A stretch of 64,000 nt of DNA, taken from contig CM035356.1 in NCBI GenBank assembly GCA_020137815.1, positions 5,428,145-5,492,144 on the forward strand, read 5' to 3'. The notes under the pieces were generated by a model. The model made no database searches and was not told the origin of the DNA. It worked only from the letters and a program-made list of their open reading frames with translations. This document shows, piece after piece, positions 42,332-56,161 of this stretch (position 1 is the first letter of the stretch; every line of letters begins with the position of its first letter). This DNA is from Hormiphora californensis (lineage: Eukaryota; Ctenophora; Tentaculata; Cydippida; Pleurobrachiidae). Both the position numbers and the translations under genes were made by a program.

Positions 42332-42892
42332 TACTTTAATCCTCGATTTACCGGACCTCGATTCAACTGTCTCCCGGTGACAGATCTCAATTTAAATTAT
42401 GCAAAAGTATTGTTCGACTACATTTTTTGAGCCTCAATGTTATGAAAATTATCAAATGTTTAACATAACTTGTTAAACAAATTAGTTTTAGCCACTGGTG
42501 ATGTTGTAATACTAATACAAAACATAGACAACTATTGAAATATATAACCAGTCCGTCAGGCCGAAGTCTACACCACGCGAATGACTGGTTGTTTTTACTC
42601 AACAACGAATAACAGCCTGCATACCAACAATTTAAGCCTGGGAGTCTCTACTTACTTGTCAAATTATTCATTGTTCTATATGTAGAATTGTTTAGGGATA
42701 TAACCTCAAAGCGGGGAAATTTATGACAGGAAAATATAATTTAGACAAATTGACATTACAAAGTTGAGCGTGCTTGACAACCTAAGGGACCAACTTACAA
42801 AAAAGGGACCAACTTACAAAAATGAACCCGGGTATATTAACCACAAGTACTCGAGTACTTTGTATCAAAAGACGTGTGAGCGATAACTTACC

Positions 42893-42957
42893 CAAACTTA
42901 CCCACTAAATCGGGGTGCCACTAAATCGGGGTGCCACTAAATCGTGGTTCGACTGTA
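42893..42957. mobile_element. Pogo-type MITE fragment
   Basis: Three CACTAAATCGGGGTGC modules ending GTGGTTCGACTGTA; only the right end is present. Confidence 0.75.
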
Positions 42958-43204
42958 GTCCCAACTTTCATGGCATTTAATGGAGTCAGGAAATAGCTGT
43001 GCACCACAAACGTACTCTCAGTAACTTTGAGAGAGATATTATCCCGGACAACCCTGCAATAGCTTGGATATCCCGGATAATAATATGTAGTTTCAGTTTG
43101 AAGCTGTTATGTGGGTGACTGGCTAGAATGAAACAATTTGAAATTTACACCATTCAAGCTAACCTCATCTCTCAGCTCCACCGACAGGTGCAGCCCCAGG
43201 TGCC

Positions 43205-43720
43205 TGGATTATAGGATAATTATCCATTTTAATATTTCCCTAAAATGTCAAGAGATATTTGAATCATGTCAGAGAATGATTCAAGAATAAATTTCCTGAC
43301 ACATCCAAAGCATCTGGCGGTTTTTGAAACTACAGGGAAAAAAACGGTTGAACTAGAAGGAGCAAACTTTTTTGTAAGACCCCCCACCGCTAATTTGACT
43401 TTCCGAGTGGTTTTAGCGTAAAATCAGCATGTTTTATTTGTCAAAGTGACAAATATCAAAATTTGCAATAGATATTTATCCGTTTTAATATTTCCCTAAA
43501 TGTCAGGAGATAATTATCCATTTTAATATTTCCCTAAATGTCAGGAGATAATTATCCATTTTAATATTTCCCTAAATGTCAGGAGATATTTATCCATTTT
43601 AATATTTCCCTAAATGTCAGGAGATATTTATCCATTTTAATATTTCCCTAAATGTCAGGAGATATTTATCCATTTTAATATTTCCCTAAATGTCAGGAGA
43701 TATTTATTCATTTGAATCAT
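43205..43720. repeat. 37-bp minisatellite
   Basis: Seven or so copies of TATCCATTTTAATATTTCCC-TAAATGTCAGGAGATA, most between 43470 and 43720, with a first, isolated copy at about 43213. No gene nearby. Confidence 0.9.
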
Positions 43721-43788
43721 TTTCCTTCATAATGTAGTACAGTCCTTCATAATAAAAAAACACGCTTCCAGGGGCATTACCCTAGTCA

Positions 43789-43855
43789 GAACATAACGTG
43801 TATATGCGTGTGAATACGTATTTAATACGTATTGAATACGTATTCTAAGCCTCCG
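43789..43855. repeat. AATACGTATT dispersed repeat, copy 2
   Basis: TACCCTAGTCAGAACATAAC opening followed by GAATACGTATTTAATACGTA. Confidence 0.7.
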
Positions 43856-44511
43856 GAAACACCAGGAACCTTGAATGAGGGTATAGAATCGTCCAAGAAT
43901 GAAGTTTCATAAGCTTTTTTTACTGGGTGAAGCCCAACGAATAACGGAACAATATTTCAAGGTTTTAGGCCTATAGGAGAATAGTAACATGTACCCTCCT
44001 AACGTTGATAATTTGCTAACGATTAAAGGTTGACATAACGCGAACATGTCCCAATTACTAATCTGAACAATTACAAGGCGTACACGAGTGTACCCAAAGG
44101 CCGCGAAATGTCAAAGGGATTACCCTACATGCCGTCTGGTCTGTTCCAGATGGGACTATCCCGCGATACTAAACCATGCTTTTTATCGGGAAAACATTTA
44201 GAACAGATATATAACAAAGTCTTGGTGATGACATCCCCTATTATGTTATACACTCAGCCTCGCAGGCTTCGTTTAGCTGCGCTGTGCGTGGCTAGTGTAG
44301 GGGTGGCCGCGTCACCAAAACAAAGTCTTGAGTCGCTTGACACTGTTTCCGTATGACCCATTCAAACAAAGTCAATGGATCGTTAAATAGCACTGTCCAC
44401 GGGCTCTACCATACACGCCACAATGACAGATGGCACCCACGTGCTGTCATCTATCTAAGAATAACACGACGCAAACTAGTCCATTTGGCATGTGCACAAT
44501 GTCAGCATTAT

Positions 44512-44625
44512 ACCCTAGTCAGAATATAATACGTATTATTTTCAACAATAGGTATTAAATACGCGCGCAAATACGCATTTAATACGTATTAAATACGTAT
44601 TATATGCCGAAAATACAGAAAAGCC
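44512..44625. repeat. AATACGTATT dispersed repeat, copy 3
   Basis: TACCCTAGTCAGAATATAAT opening and several AATACGTATT-type palindromes. Confidence 0.72.
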
Positions 44626-44743
44626 GCGCATTTAGCAAGTGCTACCATCGCGAGCCGCACAACTTCCGACCCAATTTTAGGTCAAAAGCGTGTTACAGAT
44701 ACGACATACAGCCTCACCCTGCCACATGTCCCAATACAGCATG

Positions 44744-44799
44744 CAACATACCAGATAGGAGTATCGAACTATAGTTCGATACTCCTATCTGGTATGTTG
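44744..44799. repeat. Perfect 56-bp palindrome
   Basis: CAACATACCAGATAGGAGTA then TCGAACTA, followed by the exact reverse complement; the centre is at 44771/44772 with no loop. It lies about 25 bp left of an E-box/CCAAT MITE. Confidence 0.95.
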
Positions 44800-44826
44800 T
44801 AGACATACCACGAGTTTCCTGACCAG

Positions 44827-44933
44827 GAACCGACCGACACAAGTAAACAACCAACCAGAACTCGTTATTTAGGTCACGTGACTAGTTATCAGCCAATCAG
44901 GGACCAGTTTTTCCTGATTCGGTCGGTTCCTAC
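44827..44933. mobile_element. E-box/CCAAT MITE, copy 2 (inverted)
   Basis: AGGAACCGACCGACAC to GGTCGGTTCCT, internal GTCACGTGAC and CCAAT motifs, orientation opposite to copy 1. Target duplication not clear. Confidence 0.88.
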
Positions 44934-46070
44934 TCATGACACTGTGTCCGTGCTCCGGAGCAATTCAACAGATACCATGGTTTCTGTCATGTGGCGGTCC
45001 CATTCTGGTGCTAATCTGTATGGCAGCGACATACCCCATTTGATTCTGAGATGGGGTCGCGGCGCCAGACAGGCGCTAATCGAGTATCGACCACTAAAGA
45101 GTATGGCGTTCAACTACTGCCTTGTATTCTTCCCTTCCAGAAGTTGGTAGGGCATTGTCACGTCGGTAAAAAAACTGTCAAAGCTATCAAAAAATCCGAT
45201 GGAAAGTTTTATAAATAATAATAATATCTGATCTCACTCTCTCTTACTATCAACTACGAGAAATTCGTCTCAACCAATAAAACTTGACAAGAGCTTTAGA
45301 AATAAGATAGATCAAAGTACACTCTCTTTTGTTATTTCAGTCCATTACGGCATTACTGCTCTCTCTTTAGATAAATATCTAGTATAGATATCTAGTATAG
45401 ATATCTAGTATAGATATTGCTTTTTAGCAAAAAAAACTCGGATTAGGATCTTGAAACTTCAAATAGCACTAAATACTACCAGAAATTAGTTTACAAACGA
45501 AAGTTTAGCGACCGGTCACCTATAATAAACGAATCGGTCGATAAGCGATCGATGAACGAAATACTTACGGCTAGGTCTCTGCGTGTAAAGAATTTGTATT
45601 TATATCTTAGTGACCGTGATCACACAGCAGGGTTGGACTAGACTGTAACATTAACTCTCACACTCTCTATCTCACTCTCTCTCTCTCTCTCTCTTTCTTT
45701 TTTTTTTTTTTTTTTTTTGGATACTAAGCTGAGGTTTGCCAAAACGGAAATCAGGTGAATTGCACCTGACAACCGAGACACATGCTCCCGGCATGGTCAA
45801 CATCACCCGGACCGCCACACCTTACAGACACTTCGGTAGTATTCAATCAGGAATCCGAATATGTGCCAAAGTGTAAGGGGGAGCCCACTGCTTGTCATGG
45901 GTAATGTCATTTGGGCCCAGATGGAGTGCCGTTGGGGCCCACTGGAGTGCCGTCTTGCCAATGCGTCTGTCGTCTTCGATTGAGTAGAGGGGATGGTGTC
46001 AGACACCGGGTTGGGGCTAGGAAGAAGGGAAGGGGTAGGTAGGGGCTAGGTTGGGGATTGAAGGATAAAA

Positions 46071-46109
<39 letters not shown>

Positions 46110-46380
46110 TCTCTGATCACACTTTACTATTTACCTAATGATTTAAAAGTTGATTAAGCTAGACGTTAAATTATAGCACCATCGTGGTTGGACGAAAAAG
46201 CGAGATAACTAGGTTGATCAGAGTTGGATCTCTTGGAGATGAACCTCTAGCTAAATGAGAAGTTAGGGAAGTAGTTAGGGAAGGCATGAAAGAATATCAA
46301 TCCCTCTCGAATAATCTAGATATCAGAATCGAGAAGAGATCTGTTAACACCCAAGGTGGGAATCATTCCATTGTACTGCC
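44934..46380. other. Non-coding interval
   Basis: No gene recognised. Three tandem 14-bp units TCTAGTATAGATA at about 45380-45418, a T-run at 45698-45718 and (CT)n at 46071-46105. Short open frames lack domains. Confidence 0.45.
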
Positions 46381-46488
46381 AGGAACCGAATCAGGAAATA
46401 CTGGTCCCTGATTGGCTGATAACCAGTCACGTGACCTAAATAAAGAGTTCTGATTGGCTGTTTACTTGTTTCGGTCGGTTCCTGATTG
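46381..46488. mobile_element. E-box/CCAAT MITE, copy 3
   Basis: Begins AGGAACCGAATCAGGAAA with a 4-bp deletion in the left TIR; otherwise nearly identical to copy 1, ending GGTCGGTTCCT. Confidence 0.9.
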
Positions 46489-46489
46489 C

Positions 46490-47233
46490 TACTCTCTTTC
46501 ATAACTACCCTCTTTCATAACTACCCTCTTTCATTACTAACCTTTTATATAGGTGCTACATGACTGGATAGACATGATAATTATTACTGCACTTGTATAT
46601 CAATATATTCATATAGTCTCCACTAGATGATCAGGCTTTAAAAACAAAACACACGAATATATACAGTGCACCTAACAAAATCGCGCAAAACCCCTCAAAA
46701 CGGAGGATTCCTATCGGACAAATGCGCGTTTTGACCACATAGTACTACTTAATTTGAATCTTGAATCTTGAATCTAGTACAGTGTAGGATGCTATAGAAC
46801 AATACATGGATCAAATCAAGAAATCTGTTTAGAGTGCCCCCCCCCCCCCCCCCCCACGAGTAGCCCCCATCTGGTGCAGTAGCTCCATCACCCTCAAGAA
46901 TAGTATTGTCCTTGTCTCGAACAGTGCTCTACTCACGGTTGTGAGGAGCTATCACCCTCAAGTGTTGTTTTGTTCAAACTCTTTTTAGAGCGGGGCCGGG
47001 AAGGAGGGTCGAACAAGGCAAGAATAGTATGATGTGTTGTAGTCGAGTAGTGGAGTTTTAAGGCGAAGTTATATAGTGGTACACAAAGATACTTTTAAGG
47101 GAACTTCCCCCAGCTAGTATATTACCTGCAACAATTGTAATATAAACGGTAGGGCTAGGGAACTTCCCTATATATTTAAACAAAAAAAGAGATATGAAGA
47201 AACAAAGAGTTTAGTAGGAAGAATAGAGCCTGG
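46490..47233. other. Non-coding interval
   Basis: Three tandem TTTCATAACTACCCTC units near 46496-46540, a C-run at 46837-46855; no gene recognised. Confidence 0.45.
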
Positions 47234-47342
47234 ACAGGAACCGACCGAATCAGGAAATACTGGTCCCTGATTGGCTGATAACCAGTCACGTGACCTAAAT
47301 AACGAGTTCTGATTGGTTGTTTACTTGTTTCGGTCGGTTCCT
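47234..47342. mobile_element. E-box/CCAAT MITE, copy 4
   Basis: Full-length copy with AGGAACCGACCGAATC ends and target duplication GAGCCTGGA on both sides. Confidence 0.92.
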
Positions 47343-47954
47343 GAGCCTGGATAAAGGGTCGACCGGGGTCCTTTGAGAAACACGATGGAGTTCCATGGAA
47401 ATGGCTAATGAGTAATAGAGAAGAAGAAGAAGGAGGGTCGACACTACATCTGCAGCTGCACTTTTTCCCTTTTTCTCTCCCTGCACTTTCTCTCTCTGGC
47501 ACTTGCAACTTTCTCTCTCTGCCACTTTCTCTCTCTCTCTCTCTCTGGCACTTTCTCTCTGGCATTCCGTCTCCTCATTAGTCTTCTTATGGAGACACCT
47601 ACCTGACAGTTCACATCTGGTGGTCCCAGGGGGGGGGTAAACTGGTTATGAGGGGGGGGGGGGCTAGTGGTTATGAGGGGGGGGGGGGGGGGGCTAGTGG
47701 TTATGAGAGGGGGATGGGGGGTTCAAGTATTTTCTCACGTTACGTTCGATTCTTTTACTTTTATTCTTTTGTACTAGCTCAATTAATAAAGTGACAGAGT
47801 TCAGAGAACAACTTAACAGACAGCTGTCTACAGACGACAAACATTTCTCTGCCCGATTATTCCATATCCATTCCATTTATACACGCTTTTATCACCAATT
47901 TTTACCTGCACCGGGCAACCTTCCTCCCCAACTGACCCTGCACCCCATTCAATT

Positions 47955-48102
47955 AAAGTAGGAACCCGATACCTGAACCGATTGACCGGGAGGATAATTT
48001 CCCCGAAATAGGAACTCACAGTATTTGACCCGAATACCGGGAACCCGCTCACCGGGCAAAACCCTTTCCCCGAGATTCCCGGTTAATAGGGGGGTCAGAC
48101 TG
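47955..48102. mobile_element. Diverged pogo-type MITE (inverted)
   Basis: Aligns along its length with the reverse complement of the copy at 63453: GATTGACCGGGAGGATA, AACTCACAGTATTTGACCC, CACCGGGCAAAACCCTTTCC, ending GGGGTCAGACTGTA. Confidence 0.7.
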
Positions 48103-49299
48103 TATTACCCAGACCCACGAATTGAAAAAAAAAAGGAAAGAAAAGGGGCGAAGAAGGAAAAAGGGGAAAGAAAAAAAGAGAAAGAGAGGGGGGGAAGAGA
48201 GGAAAATTTATTGATACATTTATTCGACAAGTAGGCGTATATATAGTGTCCTATTATAACTCGCGTGTCATCTCCTTGATGAAAATTTGACCGTTTATCT
48301 GATATGTATCAGATCTTATCTGACAGGATTAAAGGCAGGCGATTACTTCCTACCTCATCACTTTCAAGCACTCTTTCTGACATTACCGCATGATCTCTTG
48401 TCGGGTAATATGATCGAACGATCACTCTATCACAATCCGGAAAGAGGTTTTTTATTTAGCTTCAGTTTTTGGGATGCTTTTTTTTCCCTTCTGGTTTTCT
48501 TTAAAGTAGTGGCTAAAAACAAATTAGGTGGGGACGGGTGTGACAAAAAAATATAAAAATAGATCAAAAGTGGTTAAAATCGATCAAAAGAGGTCAAAAT
48601 CGATCAATTCCACCCCGGGGTGTTGTTTTCCTTTTTGGTTCATATTGGCTTTATAGCTGTCAGTTTCAAATGCCGCGGCTCCTTTTTAAAAACCCGTGCA
48701 GGGGTATTTAACCCTTTTTATCTTACTCCGTTTTTCCCCTCCCTTTTTTCTTTCTATCTCTCTTTATCTTTCTTCCTTTCGGCCCTTTTTATTATCATAT
48801 TGCCCCTCTTTCTCTCATCAGAGTGCACACACCCTCTCAGCGACACGGATGTTTACTTATACGAGGTGAAAAGAAAAGGGGAAAATAGAGAAGGGGGGAG
48901 GAAAATAGAGAGAAAAAGGAAGGGGGAAAGAGGAAGAGAGAGGGGAAGAAAGGGGAGGATGAGGGAGGAGAGAGAAGAGGGGAAGGGGAAGGAGAGAGAG
49001 GAGGGGGGGGAGGAGAGAGGGGGAAAGGAGAGAGGGGAGGGTAGAAGAGAGGAGAAGAAGGGGGGGGAGAAGAGGGGGAGAGAGTAGAGAGCATTGGTTT
49101 ATATGAGTTGCTTCCTGTACCCGCGGGGGGAGCGATCAGTTTACCATCTTACTCAGTGTGCATTGTTCCTTTGTATATACCCTTTTCCGAAAAAAATTTT
49201 CTTCCCTCTATTTTTCTATCCCTCTGTCTTTTTCTCTCCCCTATCTCCCCTCTCTCTCGCATGCATATGTGGTTTTACCATAGCACGGAAGAATAGATC

Positions 49300-49332
<33 letters not shown>

Positions 49333-49773
49333 GGTATGTGTGTTTATTACCCTCTTTGATCGGTCGCCGACCGGAGATAGAGAGAGATAGAGGAAGAGAT
49401 AGAGGGAGAGAGTGAGAGAGATAGTGAGAGAGATAGTGAGTAAAAGACAAAAAAGAGGCATATATGGAGCTATCTATATATGTTGTGGTCAGCCCCCTTC
49501 TTCTCAGCAGTATATATATTGGTCACCCCTTGCTCACTATATTCATGGTTAACCAAGCTCAATATCCCCTTCACCTTTACATACTAAAACTTGCTTTCAT
49601 TATCAATTTCTCTCCAGCTTAAGTTATATATTTTTAGGCCTCGTGCCTTTTTTCCTAGATTTGACCCACACATGAGGCTGTTTCACCCTATGCACCGGCA
49701 ACGCAATTAAGATAAGATTCGAGAAGTTTGTGTCGACTTAGATAGTAGACTGAGAGGTAGGGAAAGAAAGGCT

Positions 49774-49833
<60 letters not shown>

Positions 49834-50225
49834 GGGGCGGAGGAGAGGCAGAGAGAGAGAGACAGAGAGCGAGAGAGACAGAGGGAGACAGAGCCAGAGG
49901 GGGGGGGGACCTCGGAATGCGTGATTTGCTTGTTATCAGTAACTCATGTGAGCTTTAAATCACACCTGCATTGTAGCTGAGACACCGTCTCTTATCATGC
50001 CCCCACATATTTCTAACTTGCCGAAACTGTCTTTTTGCTGGGTTTACCGAGTTGTTATTTTTTGTGAGAGAAGAAGAGTCAAGTTGTCTTTGTTTTCTGT
50101 CAACTTTTTAGTGGGTGCATGTACTTTTCCAACAACTTCGTACCTTGTCGCAGTATCTCGTAGCAATGTTTCTAAATTTGGTACGACGAGACATGTTGAG
50201 TTAGCTTTACAGTTTAAAATGGGTA
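48103..50225. other. Microsatellite-rich interval
   Basis: Purine-rich tracts at 48125-48205 and 48870-49085, (GA)n at 49293-49332 and 49765-49830, more GA-rich sequence to 49890. No exon with convincing splice sites or domains seen; open frames are compositional. Confidence 0.45.
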
Positions 50226-50228
50226 AAA

Positions 50229-50402
50229 CCTGGCCACTGGCGCGTTAATTCAATAACTTTAACCTTTTCCCGCGCGCCGCTGGAGAAGTTAGCTGAAGTT
50301 TATCCGCCGCTTTGGCGTAAACTGGGTTAAAAACACACGACGCCGAGGCGGAGCCGAGGGGAGGCGAGGGTTTAAACCTTTTAACGTGCCAGTGGTCAAG
50401 TT
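50229..50402. mobile_element. MITE, ~174 bp, GC-rich interior
   Basis: Imperfect ~20-bp TIR CTGGCCACTGGCGCGTTAA / TTAACGTGCCAGTGGTCAAG; the interior contains GGCGGAGCCGAGGGGAGGCG and several GCGCGC. Confidence 0.6.
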
Positions 50403-50819
50403 TATGGTTATTACCCTGCTTAGTTGTTTATTTCAAGTTTACACAAACCCAACCAAGAGAGGAGAACATAATCAAACACTCAAAGAGGACTGAGAAATAT
50501 AAAACCTCACAATTGAGTGGACAAATGTTTGGTAACAGGTTTCTAAGCAGTGTAAGGAAGAGAGTGAAAGAAATGCCTGATAAGGGGCATGTCAAAATAC
50601 ACACAGGGAAGGATAGTGAGACAAAGGGGAGATAAAGAGAGAGTAATTGACGGAATGTGTCCTTTCTTCCCAATGTAGGTGTAAGTGTGCACAATAGGTT
50701 CCCCCCTATTTAGTAAGAACTGATCTTACACACACTTGAAGTTCAAAATAAAATCAGTTTGGAAACCATAAGGGGCTAGTGAAAATAAAAAAGAATCTTT
50801 TCCCTTCTAAGCGTTTATT

Positions 50820-53540
50820 GAGGAATCGGACAAATTTAACCCCCATGGAGGTTTTTTTTTTTAACACTTTTAAAGACATTTTTAAAAAACAAGGGCATTT
50901 GGCCCACCTTTACCCCCCCCCAAAAAAAAAAAAAAACCAAAAAAAAACCCCCTTTGCCTACTTTCTTTTCGGGTTTATTTGATGTTTGGGGAAATTTCTT
51001 TTTTTTTTGCAACTTTAGTTTTTTCCCAAAAAACTCAAATTGGGTGTTTTTACAATTTCTATTTTTGGTGGTTTTTTATTGTTTTTTTTTGGGTTAAAAA
51101 AAATTAAAACAAACAAAATTTTTAAAAAATTGGGACCCCGGGAAAGGGGTTAAAACCCCTTTTTTCCCCCCCCCCCGGGTCCCCGGGGCGCCTATTCCCT
51201 TTTTTCCCCAGGGGGGTTCCCCTTTCCCACCCCTTTTTAAAATTTTTAAAAAACCCAGGGCCGGTTTTCCTCATTTGGCAACTTTTTCCCCCCCTAATTT
51301 CGGGGGGTTCAATTTTTTCCCCTCTTTTTTATTTTTAGGGGAAATTTTTTAAGATGACGCAACAGAAGTTTTTTTTTTTTTTTGGGGGGGGGCATCAATT
51401 GTTAAAAAGGGAGCTGGGGAGAGGGGAAAAAGGAAAAAAAAGGGGAAGGAAGAAAAAAAAAAAGAAAAAATTTTTAAAAAAAAACCCCGGAGGGCAGTTA
51501 AAAAAGGAGAGGGGGGAAGGAAAAAGGGGAAGGGGGAAAAAAAGGGGGAAAAAAAAAGGGAGAGGAAAAAAAAGGGGGGGCGGGGGGAAAAAAGGGGAGG
51601 GGGAAGAAAAGGAAAAAAAGGAAGGGGGGTTTTTTTTGGGGGGGGCATTTTTTTTGGGGTTTAATGAAAAAATCATTTTTTCCTCTAAATCTTCTTTCCT
51701 TCCCCTTTGTTTTTTTCTCTCCTCCCCCCTCTCCTCCTTCCCCCCCCCTTTTTTTTATTTTTTTCCTTTTTTCTCTTTTTTCTTCCCCCCTTTTTTCCCC
51801 CTTCCCCCCTCCCCCCCTTTTTACTGCATTTTTTTCTTCATAAAATGCACATTTTGTTCATGTGGTGTTTTCCCCCCCCCCTTTTTTTTTAAAAACCCCG
51901 CCCGAATCCTTTTTCCCGGGGCCCTTTTTGAAAAAAGGGGATAGCAAAAGGGGGCAAAGGAAAAAAACCCCCCCCCCCTTTTTTAGGGAAGGGGGAAAGA
52001 AGAAAAGGAAAAAAAAGAAAAAAAAAAAAAAAAGGGGGGTTCCTGTGAAAAACCAAAAAACTATTTTTAAAAATGGGGGAAGGTACCGTGGGTTTTTTTT
52101 CATTTTCCCCCTTTCCCCCCCCCTTTATCTTTTTTTTTTTTCCCCAATTTTTTTTCCCTTTTTCCCCCCCTTTTTTTCCCCCTTTTTTTTTTTTCCCCCA
52201 TTCAAAATTTAAATTTTACAGGTTTTTTTAAAAATTGGGGTTTGTGGGTGGGTTAACCCCAAAGTTAAAAACGCCATCTTGCCCCCAAAACGGAAAAAAG
52301 GGTTTCCCCAAAAAGCGCCGTGAAAGGGGAAAAAAGGGGGGGGCCCAAAGGGAAAGGGGGAAGGGGAAAAAGGGGGGGGGAAAAAAGGGGGGGGGGAAAA
52401 AAGGAAGGGAAAGGGGGGAAAAAATTGCGGGTAATTTTTGGGGGAAAAAAAACCCTTTTTAAAAAAAAAGGGGGGAAAAAAACAAAGCCCTTTAAAAACG
52501 GGGGGCCCCCGGGGGGGAAAAAACAAAAAATTTTAAAAATGTTAACGCCCCTTTTTTTTTTGTTCTTTTTTTTCCCCGGGGAAATTTTTTCCCAAAAGGA
52601 AAAAAAACCCCCCCCCCCAAAAAAGAGGGGAAAAAAAAAGGGGGAAAAAAAAAAAATAAAAAGGGGGGGCCCCGGTAAAAAGCCCGGGAAAAAAAATTTT
52701 TGGGCCCCCTTTTTCCCCGGGTTTCGGGTTTTTAAGGGGGGGGATTTAAAATTTTTTTAAATTTCCTTTTTTCCCCCTTTTTTTTCCCCTTTTCGGGTTT
52801 TTCCCCTTTCCCCCCCCCTTTTTATTTCCCAATTTTCCCCCCTTTTTTGGAAAAATTGGGGGCCCATATTTTGGGGGGGGATTGGAAAAAATTTAAATTT
52901 TTTTTTAGGGTTTTTTCCCACCCCCCAAACCCTTTTTTTTTTTTTCCCCAAACCCCTTTTAAAATTTTTTAAAAGTTAAAATTTGGGGTTTTTTTTTAAA
53001 AAAAAAGGGGGAAAAAAGGAAGGAAAATTTTTTTTAAAATGGGGTTTTTTTAGGACCCCTTTTCCCAAAAAGGGGGAGGGCCCGGGGGGGGGGGCAAAGA
53101 GAGATTGGGGGGGAGAGAGAAGAGGGGGAGGGGGAAAGGAGGAGAGAGGAGGGGAGGTGAGGGGGGGAGAGAGGGTGGCTGGTGGGGAGGGAAGAGGGGA
53201 AAAGGGGCCCCTTTCAGCTTTATCGTGTGGGGGGGTGACCCGATTTAGCCTATATTATTCCCACTGTTTGCTTGTCTTTGCCAAAAACTAGGGGCTTAAA
53301 ACCCCATTCATCATCGTGTCAATGTGTCAAGGGTTTTATAAAGCTTCTTAAATTTGGAATTTTTGTTTTTTTATTTTGGGTGGTTTGGGGCCCGGGTACC
53401 CCTTTTGAACCCCAAATTTGGGCAATTCTTTCCCTAACCCCTTCTCCCCAAATTTATCCCTCTCAATTATCCCTCCCAAAACCCTTCCCTCCCAAAATTC
53501 CTTTCCCCCCCAATTACCCCCCAAAATTTTGGGGGGTTTA
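50820..53540. other. Second homopolymer-ridden tract
   Basis: Same texture as 19830-21360 and much of 33800-38900: blocks of A, C, G and T with few mixed words. Long open frames of Lys/Gly or Phe/Pro are artefacts of composition. Normal complexity returns at about 53540. Confidence 0.6.

Positions 53541-56161
<2,621 letters not shown>

Noticed and set aside
44108-44356. 82-codon frame
   Set aside because: No domain, no neighbouring exons, region otherwise repeats.
49997-50248. 83-codon frame
   Set aside because: Runs into the TIR of a MITE and shows no family features.
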